This document shows, one piece after another, positions 8,126 through 17,357 of a stretch of 62,167 nucleotides of DNA. The notes below the pieces were generated by a model. That model was not told the origin of the DNA, ran no database searches, and saw only the letters and a program-made list of their open reading frames with translations. The first letter of the stretch is position 1. Every line of letters begins with the position of its first letter. A program made the translations under genes and the position numbers. Where the stretch lies: positions 1 to 62,167 of the forward strand of contig NZ_JAGXJW010000053.1 of assembly GCF_019091135.1 (NCBI RefSeq), in the 5' to 3' direction. Source of the stretch: Cohnella sp. GbtcB17. Lineage in GTDB: Bacteria; Bacillota; Bacilli; Paenibacillales; Paenibacillaceae.

Positions 8126-8569
8126 ATGGAAAGAAAACTGCGGCTGCGAAGCAAGGAAGACTTCAGCCGTATCTATAGAAGCGGAAAATCGTTCGCGAAT
8201 TCGCAGTTCGTCGTCTACTGGCGCCGCAAGCCGGATCCGGGGCTGTACCGGCTGGGCATCTCGGTGAGCAGCAAGCTGGGAGGCGCCGTCGTCCGCAACC
8301 GCATGCGGCGGATGATTAAAGAGATCGTCCGGCTTAACGGCTCGCGCATCGTCGAAGGCACCGACCTGGTCCTGATCGTGCGCAAGCCTGCGATCTCTCT
8401 TCCTTATATAGAGATGGAGCGCAGCGTGCTTCACGTGCTCCGCAAAGCGGGTCTCATCAAGGGCTCCACGCCGGCTCCCGCGCAGGACAGAAGGCCCTAC
8501 CGTTCGGGCCCCGGCGGAGGCAAGCCGAAGACGCCAGGAGGCGCCCCGCGAACTTTCCATTGCCAATAA
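8126..8569 (+). CDS. rnpA: Ribonuclease P protein component
   Basis: 147 residues; the conserved part is about 115 residues. RnpA assists the RNase P RNA in maturing the 5' ends of tRNAs. The signature RNR motif region is VVRNRMRRMIKEIVRLN (about residues 56-72), and the N terminus RLRSKEDFSRIYRSGKS is typical. The C-terminal extension (about residues 113-147) is Pro/Gly/Arg-rich, looks disordered and is not part of the usual fold. It lies between rpmH and yidC as in other Firmicutes. Confidence 0.95.
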   Translation: MERKLRLRSKEDFSRIYRSGKSFANSQFVVYWRRKPDPGLYRLGISVSSKLGGAVVRNRMRRMIKEIVRLNGSRIVEGTDLVLIVRKPAISLPYIEMERSVLHVLRKAGLIKGSTPAPAQDRRPYRSGPGGGKPKTPGGAPRTFHCQ

Positions 8570-8774
8570 TCTTATGGTATAGTTGACTTGTGTTTTGGGC
8601 TTTGAAAGAGACGGATCTGCCCCTCGGTTCCGGGACGGCGAATTCGTACGGATGCATGAACGGCGATTCTTTTTTCTGTCGTTTCGCCTATTCCGGGATC
8701 CCCGCAAAGTCCCGATTCGGCTTCGAAGTCACGGCTCCGCCATGGCGGGGTATTTTAGAGGGGAGTTTTGAGGT

Positions 8775-9632
8775 TTGTTGTTGCGCAATCGCAAATTCTG
8801 GATGGTCTCCGGTCTCCTGGTTTCCTTGATGGTCTTCCTGTCCGGATGTACGCCGCCGACGACGCGGAAGACGACCGAAGATCTGGCCAATAGCCACGGC
8901 TGGTGGGACAGCAACGTCGTGTACTGGTTCTCGCTCATGCTGGACAAGTTCGCCGATTGGTTCGGCGGCGAGTACGGCCTCGCGATCCTTCTGCTCGTGA
9001 TCATCGTGCGGACGATTATTCTGCCGCTTATGATCAAGCAGTACAAGAGCACGAAGGCGATGCAGAAGCTGCAGCCGCAGATGAAGGAGATCCGCGAGAA
9101 GTACAAGGACGACACCCGCAAGCAGCAGGAAGAGATGATGAAGCTCTATCAGGAGCATCAGGTCAACCCGCTCGCAGGCTGCTTCCCGCTGATCATTCAG
9201 ATGCCGATCTTTATCGCGCTGTACCGTGCCATTACCGTCAATGCCAACGTTTATGAGCATACATTCCTGTGGCTCCAGCTCGGCAAGCCGGACAAGTTTT
9301 ACATTCTCCCGATCATCGCTGCGCTGACCACGTTTGTTCAATCGAAGATGATGCAGTCCCAGCAGCCTCAACAGATGGCCGCGATGAAGGGCCTGATGCT
9401 GATCTTCCCGGTGTTGATCTTCGTCATGGCGCTCTCGTTCCCGGCCGCGCTTCCGCTTTACTGGATCTACAGTAATATCTACACCATCACGCAGAACTAT
9501 TTCATGTATGGACGCAAAGCCGAGCCGCAAGGCAACGGCAAGGAGGCCATCGCAGATGAAAAAGGTCGAAGCAACAGGAAAGTCGGTGGAGGAAGCGGTA
9601 AGAAAAAGCCTCGTCACTCTCGGGGTAAGTGA
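8775..9632 (+). CDS. yidC: Membrane protein insertase YidC/SpoIIIJ (lipoprotein type)
   Basis: About 285 residues. The exact start is one of three consecutive TTG codons (8775-8783) after AGAGGGGAG. The N terminus is a lipoprotein signal ending LMVFLSGC, so the mature protein is lipid-anchored at Cys. Transmembrane segments include EYGLAILLLVIIVRTIILPL, with the essential hydrophilic-groove Arg in that region, ending with a basic tail (RKVGGGSGKKKPRHSRGK). It inserts membrane proteins and in bacilli is needed for sporulation. The last 77 bp overlap jag. Confidence 0.95.
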   Translation: MLLRNRKFWMVSGLLVSLMVFLSGCTPPTTRKTTEDLANSHGWWDSNVVYWFSLMLDKFADWFGGEYGLAILLLVIIVRTIILPLMIKQYKSTKAMQKLQPQMKEIREKYKDDTRKQQEEMMKLYQEHQVNPLAGCFPLIIQMPIFIALYRAITVNANVYEHTFLWLQLGKPDKFYILPIIAALTTFVQSKMMQSQQPQQMAAMKGLMLIFPVLIFVMALSFPAALPLYWIYSNIYTITQNYFMYGRKAEPQGNGKEAIADEKGRSNRKVGGGSGKKKPRHSRGK

Positions 9633-10173
9633 GGACCGCGTTAAAGTAACCGTGCTCGAGCAGCCCAGCAAAGGGCTGTTCGGCCTGATCGGCGCCAAGG
9701 AAGCCCGCGTGCAGCTGGAACTGCTGCCGGACGGCATCGATCACGCGGTTGCTTTTCTTCAGGAAGTAACCGGCGCCATGCATTCGGCCGTGACGATCGA
9801 ACGGGACGACGGCAGAGACGAAGTCTTGCTCAACTTGTCCGGCGCCAACCTGGGCATGCTGATCGGACGCAGAGGGCAAACGCTCGATGCGCTTCAGTAT
9901 CTGACCAACATCGTCGCGAATCGTCATTCGGATCGTCATCTGCGCATCGTTCTCGATGCGGAACAGTTCCGCAAGAGACGGAGGGAGACGCTCGAAGCCT
10001 TATCCGATCGAATGGCGCTGCGCGCCGTGAAGACGAGGAAGGACATCATGCTCGAGCCGATGAGTTCCTCCGAACGGAAGGTCATCCATGCGAGACTCCA
10101 AGGCCATCCGCAAGTGCGCACCTACAGTCAAGGCGATGAACCGAACCGCTGCGTCGTCATTGCTATCAAGTGA
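9556..10173 (+). CDS. jag: RNA-binding protein KhpB/Jag (SpoIIIJ-associated)
   Basis: 205 residues from the ATG at 9556, which has AAGGAGGCC 7 bp upstream inside the end of yidC; a longer in-frame start at 9508 has no such site. Domains in order are Jag-N (KKVEATGKSVEEAV), a KH domain (about residues 75-150, with GMLIGRRGQTLDALQYL) and a C-terminal R3H domain (SSERKVIHARLQGHPQVRTYSQG). It is the partner of YidC/SpoIIIJ, and in other Firmicutes acts with KhpA on RNAs linked to cell elongation. The 77-bp overlap suggests translational coupling. Confidence 0.94.
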   Translation: MKKVEATGKSVEEAVRKSLVTLGVSEDRVKVTVLEQPSKGLFGLIGAKEARVQLELLPDGIDHAVAFLQEVTGAMHSAVTIERDDGRDEVLLNLSGANLGMLIGRRGQTLDALQYLTNIVANRHSDRHLRIVLDAEQFRKRRRETLEALSDRMALRAVKTRKDIMLEPMSSSERKVIHARLQGHPQVRTYSQGDEPNRCVVIAIK

Positions 10174-10183
10174 ATGAATGTCC

Positions 10184-10226
10184 AACGCAATGGCTTGCAG
10201 ACGCAAGCGGACCATTGCGTTTTTTG
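10184..10226 (+). terminator. Terminator after jag
   Basis: Outer arms AACGCAATGG and CCATTGCGTT with an inner CTTGC/GCAAG stem are followed by six T residues. It separates the rpmH-jag cluster from the mnmE-mnmG-rsmG cluster. Confidence 0.85.
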
Positions 10227-10279
10227 TTTATGGCAGGGGTTGGGGATTTTATGAGCTTAACGCTAAATGAGGGAACGAT

Positions 10280-11656
10280 ATGAATGAAGATACGATAGCG
10301 GCGGTAGCGACGGCGCTCGGAGAAGGCAGCATTGCGGTAGTTCGGGTCAGCGGCGCGGAGGCGATCGGCAAGGTCGCGCCGCTGTTCAAGTCGCGAGAAG
10401 ACCTGCGCGACGTGCCGACGCATACCGTGCATTATGGATGGATTCGCGATCCTGCGAGCGGGGACGTGCTTGATGAGGTGCTAGTTACCGTCATGAGGGG
10501 GCCGCGCTCGTTCACGGCGGAGGATATCGTCGAGATCAGCACCCATGGGGGCGTCGTCGCGGTCCAGTCGGTGTTGGAGCTGCTGTTGCGCAGCGGCATA
10601 CGCATGGCCGAGCCTGGCGAGTTTACGAAGCGCGCCTTTCTGAACGGCCGGATCGATCTCGCTCAGGCGGAGGCGGTCATCGATCTGATCCGCTCGAAGT
10701 CCTCGAAGGCATTCCAAGTGGCGCGCAAGCAGGCAGAGGGGGCGCTGTCGAAGCGCCTTGCACCGCTTAAGGAGCAGTTGATCGAGCTGCTCGCGCATGT
10801 CGAGGTCAATATCGACTACCCCGAGCATGATGTCGCGGAGGTAACGGCCGGTGTCATCCGGGATCGCTGCGGCATCGTGCTTCAACAGGTGGAGACGCTG
10901 CTGAAGACGGCCGCGGAGGGGAAGATCTTGCGCGAGGGCATCGTGACGGCGATCGTGGGGCGTCCGAATGCGGGTAAGTCGTCGCTGCTGAACGCGCTCG
11001 TGAAGGAGAATCGGGCGATCGTCACCGACATTCCCGGCACGACGCGCGACATCGTCGAGGAATCGGTCACGCTGTCGGGCATTCCGCTGCGGCTGCTCGA
11101 TACAGCCGGCATACGGGAGACGGAGGATGTCGTCGAACGGATCGGCGTGGAGCGCTCGCGCGGCGCACTGGGCGATGCGGATCTGATTCTGCTCGTGTTA
11201 AGCAGAAGCGATAAGCTTCACGAGGAAGAACGGCGGCTGCTGGAGGAGTTGAAGGACAGGCCGACGATCGTTATTCTGAACAAGTCGGACCTGGCGCCTC
11301 GTCTCGATGAGGGAGAGATACGCTCGCTCTATCCGGCGGAGCGGGTCGTCTCCCTGTCCGCCAAGGAAGGCATGGGCATGGACGATCTCGAACGGGCCGT
11401 CTCCAAGCTGTTTATGAGCGGCGGCATCGAGTCGGGGGATGCTACGTATGTTAGCAATGTACGGCACATCTCGTTATTGCATGCTGCGTCGCGCTCGCTG
11501 CAGGATGCGATCGACGGCGCGGAGCAGGGGCTGCCCGTCGATCTGATTCAGATCGACCTCGCAGCGGCTTGGGAGTCGCTCGGGGAGATCGTCGGCGACA
11601 CAGCTTCGGAATCGCTGCTCGATCAAATATTTTCAAAATTTTGTTTGGGAAAATAA
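10280..11656 (+). CDS. mnmE: tRNA modification GTPase MnmE
   Basis: 458 residues, family length. MnmE with MnmG installs the carboxymethylaminomethyl group on U34 of certain tRNAs. The N-terminal folate-binding domain starts DTIAAVATALGEGSIAVVRVSG. The embedded G domain has Walker A GRPNAGKSSLLN (about 227-238), switch motifs and the DTAGIRETEDVVE segment. The C terminus FCLGK carries the conserved catalytic Cys (usually FCIGK). GAGGGAACG precedes the ATG. Confidence 0.97.
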   Translation: MNEDTIAAVATALGEGSIAVVRVSGAEAIGKVAPLFKSREDLRDVPTHTVHYGWIRDPASGDVLDEVLVTVMRGPRSFTAEDIVEISTHGGVVAVQSVLELLLRSGIRMAEPGEFTKRAFLNGRIDLAQAEAVIDLIRSKSSKAFQVARKQAEGALSKRLAPLKEQLIELLAHVEVNIDYPEHDVAEVTAGVIRDRCGIVLQQVETLLKTAAEGKILREGIVTAIVGRPNAGKSSLLNALVKENRAIVTDIPGTTRDIVEESVTLSGIPLRLLDTAGIRETEDVVERIGVERSRGALGDADLILLVLSRSDKLHEEERRLLEELKDRPTIVILNKSDLAPRLDEGEIRSLYPAERVVSLSAKEGMGMDDLERAVSKLFMSGGIESGDATYVSNVRHISLLHAASRSLQDAIDGAEQGLPVDLIQIDLAAAWESLGEIVGDTASESLLDQIFSKFCLGK

Positions 11657-11690
11657 ATATTTACAACTTATATAAAGGAGTGTATCCACA

Positions 11691-13589
11691 GTGGGATATC
11701 TAGCAGGCGAGTACGACGTCATCGTCGTCGGCGCCGGGCATGCAGGTGTGGAAGCAGCGCTGGCGGCTGCACGAATGGGCTGCGAGACGCTGCTGCTGAC
11801 GATCAACTTGGACATGATCGCATTTATGCCTTGCAACCCTTCCGTTGGGGGACCGGCGAAGGGACACGTCGTTCGCGAGATCGATGCGCTTGGCGGCGAG
11901 ATGGGACGCAACATCGACAAGACGTTTATTCAGATGCGGATGCTGAATACGGGTAAAGGGCCGGCCGTGCATGCGCTTCGCGCGCAAGCCGACAAGTTCT
12001 TGTACCAGCATGCGATGAAGGAGACGATCGAGCGGGAGGAGAAGCTGACGCTTCGTCAAGGGATGGCCGAAGAGCTGATCGTCGAAGACGGCGTATGCCG
12101 GGGCGTCGTCACGAAGACAGGTGCGGAATATCGCTCCAAGACTGTCGTCATCACGACTGGCACCTATTTGCGCGGCAAAGTCATTATGGGCGAGCTGATG
12201 TATGAGAGCGGCCCGAACAATCAACAGCCTTCGGTGAAGCTGTCCGAGTCGCTGCGTGAGAACGGGCTGAAGCTCGTACGCTTCAAGACGGGCACGCCGC
12301 CGCGCGTTCACAAGGATACGATCGACTTTTCGAAGACGGAGATTCAGCCGGGCGACGACAAGCCGAAGTATTTCTCCTATGAAACGGAATACTCGGAGCG
12401 TGCAGGTGAGCAGCTTCCTTGCTGGCTCACGTATACGTCCGAAGAGACGCACAAGATCATTAACGACAATCTCCACCGGGCACCGATGTTCTCCGGCGCG
12501 ATCGAGGGGACGGGCCCGCGCTACTGTCCGTCGATCGAAGACAAGATCGTTCGTTTTGCCGACAAGCCGAAGCATCAGATCTTTCTGGAGCCTGAAGGGG
12601 CGAACACGAAGGAATATTATGTGCAAGGTCTGTCGACGAGCATGCCGGAGGACGTTCAGCTGCAAATTCTTCGGTCGATTCCCGGACTGGAGCAGGTGGA
12701 GATGATGCGTACCGGCTATGCGATCGAATATGATGCGGTCGTGCCGACGCAGCTGTGGCCCTCTCTAGAGACAAAGGTCATCTCCAACTTGTTCACCGCA
12801 GGTCAGATTAACGGCACGTCCGGCTATGAAGAAGCTGCGGGACAAGGCATTATGGCCGGCATTAACGCTGCGCGCAAAGCGCAGGATAAGGAACCGGTCA
12901 TCATCGACCGTTCACAAGGATATATCGGCGTTATGATCGACGATCTCGTCACCAAAGGAACGAACGAGCCGTATCGTCTGCTCACGTCCCGCGCGGAATA
13001 TCGTCTGCTTCTCCGTCACGACAACGCGGATCTGCGACTCACTCCGCTGGGCAAGGAGATCGGTCTCATTTCGGACGCACGGTTTGCTTTGTTCGAGGAA
13101 AAGAAGCAGAAGGTGGAGGCGGAGCTTGCGCGACTGAAGGAAGTCCGGATTCGGCCGGACGAAGCTACGCAAGCGCTATTGGCTTCGATCGATTCAGCAA
13201 TGCTTCAAAATACGGTCGACGGCATCACGCTGCTTCGCCGCCCTGAAGTGACGTATGCGCATATCGAGAGCTTCTCGCCCTCTCCTGTAGCTTTGTCCGA
13301 AGATATGAAAGAACAGGTTGAGATTCAGGTCAAATACACGGGCTACATTGAAAAGCAGCTCGCGCAAGTAGAGAAGCTTGCGAAGATGGAGAAGAAGCGC
13401 ATTCCCGACGACATCGACTACGGCGCGGTGCACGGCTTGGCGACCGAGGCCAAGCAAAAGCTGCATCAGATTCGTCCGCTTAATATCGGGCAGGCTTCGC
13501 GGATCTCCGGCGTGACACCGGCCGACTTGTCTATATTGCTCGTGCACCTGGAGCATTATAATCGCGTGACGGCGGCTAGGAGCAGCTAA
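11691..13589 (+). CDS. mnmG: tRNA uridine-5-carboxymethylaminomethyl modification enzyme MnmG (GidA)
   Basis: 632 residues from a GTG at 11691 with ATAAAGGAG upstream. The FAD-binding Rossmann motif is DVIVVGAGHAGVEAALAAARMG (abbreviated here: GAGHAGVEAA), followed by the family signatures NPSVGGPAKGHVV and GTYLRGKV. It is the FAD partner of MnmE. The stop overlaps the rsmG start (TAATG), so the three modification genes form one operon. Confidence 0.97.
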   Translation: MGYLAGEYDVIVVGAGHAGVEAALAAARMGCETLLLTINLDMIAFMPCNPSVGGPAKGHVVREIDALGGEMGRNIDKTFIQMRMLNTGKGPAVHALRAQADKFLYQHAMKETIEREEKLTLRQGMAEELIVEDGVCRGVVTKTGAEYRSKTVVITTGTYLRGKVIMGELMYESGPNNQQPSVKLSESLRENGLKLVRFKTGTPPRVHKDTIDFSKTEIQPGDDKPKYFSYETEYSERAGEQLPCWLTYTSEETHKIINDNLHRAPMFSGAIEGTGPRYCPSIEDKIVRFADKPKHQIFLEPEGANTKEYYVQGLSTSMPEDVQLQILRSIPGLEQVEMMRTGYAIEYDAVVPTQLWPSLETKVISNLFTAGQINGTSGYEEAAGQGIMAGINAARKAQDKEPVIIDRSQGYIGVMIDDLVTKGTNEPYRLLTSRAEYRLLLRHDNADLRLTPLGKEIGLISDARFALFEEKKQKVEAELARLKEVRIRPDEATQALLASIDSAMLQNTVDGITLLRRPEVTYAHIESFSPSPVALSEDMKEQVEIQVKYTGYIEKQLAQVEKLAKMEKKRIPDDIDYGAVHGLATEAKQKLHQIRPLNIGQASRISGVTPADLSILLVHLEHYNRVTAARSS

Positions 13590-14317
13590 TGACGGACGAA
13601 CTACAGCGTTGGTTTGCTGAGCGGGTCCAAGCCGACCTAGGCATTGAGCTGAGCGACGCTCAGCTCAATCAATATGAGACGTACTACCGCCTGCTTGTCG
13701 AGTGGAACGAAAAAATGAATCTCACGGGCATTACGGAGCGCGGCGCCGTTTATGAGAAACATTTTTACGACTCATTGACTTTGGGCGTTCTGCCCGAAGC
13801 GGTATCGGCACGCAGCATGGCGGACATCGGGGCGGGAGCCGGCTTCCCGTCCATTCCTTTTAAGATCGCATTTCCCCAACTGGAAGTAACGATCGTCGAC
13901 TCATTGGCCAAGCGCATTCGATTTTTGCAAACGGTGGTCGATGAATTGAAACTGAACAGCGCTGTGCTCGTGCATGGAAGAGCGGAGGACATCGGTCGAT
14001 TAGGGGATCATCGAGACCGGTACGACCTTGTGACTGCCCGTGCCGTCGCTCGGCTGGCAGGACTGAATGAGCTCTGCCTGCCTTTCGTCAAATCCGAAGG
14101 ACACTTCGTTGCCATGAAGGGCACAGATCATGCAGTCGAGCTTGAAGAGAGCGCCAGAAGCATACGACTGCTGAATGCGAAGCTTAGATATACCCGGTCG
14201 CTTCAGCTGCCGCTAGAGCAATCCGAGCGTCAGCTTATCGTGATCGGGAAGCTTGGAAAGACGCCAAAAGAATATCCTCGCAAAGCGGGAATCCCACTTA
14301 AGCAGCCTCTGATTTAG
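13589..14317 (+). CDS. rsmG: 16S rRNA (guanine527-N7)-methyltransferase RsmG
   Basis: 242 residues. RsmG (GidB) methylates G527 of 16S rRNA using S-adenosylmethionine; loss gives low-level streptomycin resistance in other species. The SAM-binding motif is MADIGAGAGFPSIPFKI (about residues 73-89), with EVTIVDSLAKRIRFL following. Its ATG overlaps the mnmG stop. The gene is followed by two parS sites and a terminator. Confidence 0.96.
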   Translation: MTDELQRWFAERVQADLGIELSDAQLNQYETYYRLLVEWNEKMNLTGITERGAVYEKHFYDSLTLGVLPEAVSARSMADIGAGAGFPSIPFKIAFPQLEVTIVDSLAKRIRFLQTVVDELKLNSAVLVHGRAEDIGRLGDHRDRYDLVTARAVARLAGLNELCLPFVKSEGHFVAMKGTDHAVELEESARSIRLLNAKLRYTRSLQLPLEQSERQLIVIGKLGKTPKEYPRKAGIPLKQPLI

Positions 14318-14322
14318 ATTCA

Positions 14323-14338
14323 TGTTCCACGTGAAACA
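14323..14338 (+). promoter_or_regulatory. parS site 1
   Basis: TGTTCCACGTGAAACA is a perfect match to the Bacillus ParB-binding consensus. It lies 6 bp after rsmG, in an intergenic region facing noc-parA-parB. Confidence 0.95.
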
Positions 14339-14355
14339 AATTCGCCATATTTTCG

Positions 14356-14371
14356 TGTTTCACGTGGAACA
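14356..14371 (-). promoter_or_regulatory. parS site 2
   Basis: TGTTTCACGTGGAACA is the exact inverse of site 1, with 17 bp between them. A closely spaced inverted parS pair next to its parB operon should be a strong ParB nucleation point near the origin. Confidence 0.95.
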
Positions 14372-14456
14372 AATCAACCTCCAAAGCGAGGAAACTCTTT
14401 TCAAGAGAAGGATTCAGGCGTACAATAGAGAATATAAATAGTATTGCAAAATCGTC

Positions 14457-14501
14457 GTGCCGCATATGCGCCTCGGAGGCGTGAAATGGCGGCGCTTTTT
14501 T
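14457..14501 (+). terminator. Terminator of the mnmE-mnmG-rsmG operon
   Basis: An outer stem GTGCCGC/GCGGCGC encloses an inner CGCCT/AGGCG hairpin and ends in six T residues. The remaining 14502-14734 shows no gene and should hold the noc promoter, which I could not define. Confidence 0.7.
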
Positions 14502-14734
14502 CGTCACTCAGAACCTCCGGCATGGTTCAATCCTTGCCTTTTCTCCATGCACAGAACACTTAGGATAGTCCGTTTCTGCATGCGAAAATCCTGTCTTCTA
14601 AGGTTCCTGTCGAATAGGGTGTAGATACGAGTCGTTTTATAGGCTGAACCAGACTCTATTCGTCTGTTGTTAGCGTGCTAGATGTGGAGCGAATTAGCGT
14701 TTACCGGAACCTCATTACAGATGAACGTGGTGGG

Positions 14735-15577
14735 ATGGAAGACATGAGAGAACCGTTATCTCGTTTGTTCGGATTGTCCGAACGGAGCGGCCAGGAAGAA
14801 GTTCGGCAGATTGCCGTCGTGGATATCGTCCCGAGCCCCTATCAACCCAGGTCTGTCTTTGATGACGACCGGATCGACGAGCTATGTCAGACGATCAAGA
14901 CACTTGGCATCATACAGCCGATCGTAGTCCGTGTCCGGGAAGGCAAATACGAGCTCATAGCGGGAGAACGCCGCTGGCGGGCGGTCACCAAGCTGGGGAT
15001 GGAACAGATCCCGGCTATTGTAAGAGAAATTAATGATTCTCAAGCTGCCTCGATGGCGCTGATTGAAAATCTTCAACGCGAAGGCCTGACCTCAATTGAG
15101 GAAGCCGTCGCGTATCAGAAGCTAATCGATCTGCACCAGTTGACGCAAGAAAGTTTGGCTCAGCGATTAGGGAAAAGTCAGTCCACGATTGCCAACAAGA
15201 TTCGGCTTCTTCAGCTGGGCGATAACGTTAAGCTTGCGCTGATGGAACGCAAAATTACGGAGCGTCATGCGCGCGCCATGCTGGCGCTGCCGACCGAAGA
15301 AGCGCAGGACAAGCTTTTGCAAGAGATCATCGATAAAGAGCTCAACGTGAAACAGACGGAAACGCGCGTCGCTTTTCTCCTTGAGGCGAGTAAACCTGCC
15401 AAATCCCGGCGCGTGTCCTTCTCCAAGGACATTCGGCTCGCTATCAATACAATACGGCAATCGGTCGATATGGTGACCGGATCGGGCATCCCGATCAAGT
15501 CGAGCGAGCGCGAACTGGACGATCATATCGAGATCGTCATTCAGATACCGAAGAAAAACAACAGCAATCCAAGCTAG
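14735..15577 (+). CDS. noc: Nucleoid occlusion protein Noc (ParB family)
   Basis: About 280 residues. The N terminus MEDMREPLSRLFGLSER has the membrane-targeting amphipathic sequence of Noc, and the ATGs at 14735 or 14744 are the likely starts; the frame is open further upstream. The ParB/Srx-type N domain contains YELIAGERRWRA and the helix-turn-helix is LTQESLAQRLGKSQSTIANKIRLLQL. Noc binds its own sites around the chromosome and blocks FtsZ assembly over DNA. It is distinguished from the ParB at 16385 by this N terminus and by gene order. Confidence 0.92.
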   Translation: MEDMREPLSRLFGLSERSGQEEVRQIAVVDIVPSPYQPRSVFDDDRIDELCQTIKTLGIIQPIVVRVREGKYELIAGERRWRAVTKLGMEQIPAIVREINDSQAASMALIENLQREGLTSIEEAVAYQKLIDLHQLTQESLAQRLGKSQSTIANKIRLLQLGDNVKLALMERKITERHARAMLALPTEEAQDKLLQEIIDKELNVKQTETRVAFLLEASKPAKSRRVSFSKDIRLAINTIRQSVDMVTGSGIPIKSSERELDDHIEIVIQIPKKNNSNPS

Positions 15578-15630
15578 TTGGGAGCTATGAGAATCCAGCA
15601 AGTTAGGCGGCTGACGATGAGGTGAACGGG

Positions 15631-16404
15631 TTGTCCAAAATTATTGCCATTGCCAATCAAAAGGGCGGTGTCGGCAAAACGACAACGGCTGTCAACCTTG
15701 GCGCATGTCTGTCCACGTTGGGGCGTAAAGTGCTCATCGTGGACATCGACGCTCAGGGAAATACGACAAGCGGTGTCGGTATCAATAAAGCCGATGTGGA
15801 ATATTGCATCTATGATATCTTAATCAACGAGATCCACCCCAAACAGGCGATTGTCGATACGGCTCTGCCGAATCTAAAGCTCATTCCTGCGACGATTCAG
15901 CTCGCAGGCGCCGAGATCGAGCTGGTGCCGACCATCTCCCGTGAGGTTCGCCTCAAAAAGGCGCTGGCTATGGTACGCAATGAATTCGATTATATTTTGA
16001 TCGATTGTCCGCCGTCTTTAGGCATTCTGACGATCAATTCGCTGACGGCATCCGATTCGGTCATCATTCCAATTCAGTGCGAGTACTACGCGCTCGAAGG
16101 ATTGAGCCAGCTGCTCAATACGATTCGGCTCGTCCAAAAGCATCTGAACACTTCGCTTCAAATCGAAGGCGTTCTGCTGACGATGTTCGATGCCCGCACG
16201 AATCTCGGCATTCAAGTCATCGAAGAAGTGAAAAAGTACTTCCAACAAAAAGTCTATCAGACGGTTATCCCGCGCAACGTGCGTCTCAGCGAGGCGCCAT
16301 CGCACGGACAATCGATCATCACATACGATCCCAGATCCAAAGGGGCCGAGGTTTATCTCGAGCTGGCGAAGGAAGTGATTACGTATGAGCAAGCGGCTAG
16401 GTAA
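15631..16404 (+). CDS. parA: Chromosome partitioning ATPase ParA/Soj
   Basis: 257 residues from a TTG at 15631, which follows GAGGTGA at good spacing; a GTG nine bases upstream is less well placed. It has the deviant Walker A KGGVGKTT (about residues 10-17), then VDIDAQGN and DCPPSLG. Soj is a dynamic ATPase that works with ParB in segregation and regulates DnaA in Bacillus. The end overlaps parB by 20 bp. Confidence 0.96.
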   Translation: MSKIIAIANQKGGVGKTTTAVNLGACLSTLGRKVLIVDIDAQGNTTSGVGINKADVEYCIYDILINEIHPKQAIVDTALPNLKLIPATIQLAGAEIELVPTISREVRLKKALAMVRNEFDYILIDCPPSLGILTINSLTASDSVIIPIQCEYYALEGLSQLLNTIRLVQKHLNTSLQIEGVLLTMFDARTNLGIQVIEEVKKYFQQKVYQTVIPRNVRLSEAPSHGQSIITYDPRSKGAEVYLELAKEVITYEQAAR

Positions 16405-17239
16405 AGGTCTGGATGCGCTGATCACGTCGCTCTCTATCAAGGAAGACGATAAGATCGTAGAGATTCCGTTGGCGCAGCTCCGCGCGAATCCCTATCAACC
16501 GCGCAAGACATTCGAAGAAGAAGCGATCAAGGAACTGGCGGAATCGATTCGCGAGCATGGCGTCATTCAGCCGATCATCGTTCGCACGGCACTCCGCGGC
16601 TTCGAGATCATTGCGGGTGAACGACGCTTCAGAGCATCGCAGCTCTTGGGCAATCCGACGATACCTGCAGTTGTTCGTGCTTATAGCGATCAACAGGTTA
16701 TGGAGATCGCGTTGATCGAGAACGTACAGCGCGAGGACCTGAACGCGATTGAAGTGGCTATCGCCTATCAATCGATCATGAATCAGTTCGCTCTGACGCA
16801 AGAAGAGCTGTCGCTAAAGGTGGGCAAGTCCCGTTCTCACATTGCCAACTTCCTGCGATTGCTTGCACTGCCGGACGAGATTAAAGAACATGTTTCACGT
16901 GGAACATTGTCGATGGGTCACGCAAGAGCGTTGGCAGGGATTAAAGAAGACGCCAAACGTAAAGACCTGGCCAAGCAAACGTTGGCTAACAATTGGAGCG
17001 TCCGCGAGCTCGAGAATGCCGTACAGCAAATGGATGCAGTCGTTAAGGGCAAAACGGTAAAAGCGAAGGCTAAGAAGCGCGATCCTTATATCGAGGAAAT
17101 CGAGGAGACGCTCCGAGAAAGGTTCCAGACGACGGTGCGAATCAAGCCAAACAAGGACAAGGGACGCATCGAGCTGGCTTACTTCAGCAAAGGGGACCTG
17201 GAGCGACTGCTGGAGATTCTGCAAGCGATCAAAGCATAA
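16385..17239 (+). CDS. parB: Chromosome partitioning protein ParB/Spo0J
   Basis: 284 residues starting MSKRLGKGLDALI. ParB is a CTPase clamp that loads on parS and spreads. The GERR box reads IIAGERRFRASQ, and the helix-turn-helix is LTQEELSLKVGKSRSHIANFLRL. A parS site lies inside the gene at 16891-16906. The translation of this gene overlaps the end of parA, so synthesis is probably coupled. Confidence 0.97.
   Translation: MSKRLGKGLDALITSLSIKEDDKIVEIPLAQLRANPYQPRKTFEEEAIKELAESIREHGVIQPIIVRTALRGFEIIAGERRFRASQLLGNPTIPAVVRAYSDQQVMEIALIENVQREDLNAIEVAIAYQSIMNQFALTQEELSLKVGKSRSHIANFLRLLALPDEIKEHVSRGTLSMGHARALAGIKEDAKRKDLAKQTLANNWSVRELENAVQQMDAVVKGKTVKAKAKKRDPYIEEIEETLRERFQTTVRIKPNKDKGRIELAYFSKGDLERLLEILQAIKA
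16891..16906 (-). promoter_or_regulatory. parS site 3, inside parB
   Basis: TGTTTCACGTGGAACA is a perfect parS inside the parB coding sequence, encoding the HVSRGTL segment. Bacillus subtilis also has a parS inside spo0J at the same place. Confidence 0.95.
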
Positions 17240-17283
17240 GATCTGCCATCCACGATCGAAGGCTCGTGGCGGAAGCGGAGAAT

Positions 17284-17325
17284 AAAACGGCTTCGCGCTT
17301 GGAATGCCAAGAGCGGAGCCGTTTT
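17284..17325 (+). terminator. Terminator after parB
   Basis: Arms AAAACGGCT..CTTGG and CCAAG..AGCCGTTTT form a long stem with a short loop, ending in TTTTCATT. It lies just before the ribosome binding site of the next gene. Confidence 0.8.
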
Positions 17326-17357
17326 CATTATCGATAGGCGAATGGAGGGAGCTGAAA

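Noticed and set aside
14298..14507. Short leftward gene next to rsmG
   Set aside because: It overlaps both parS sites and the terminator; the apparent protein is a translation of those elements.
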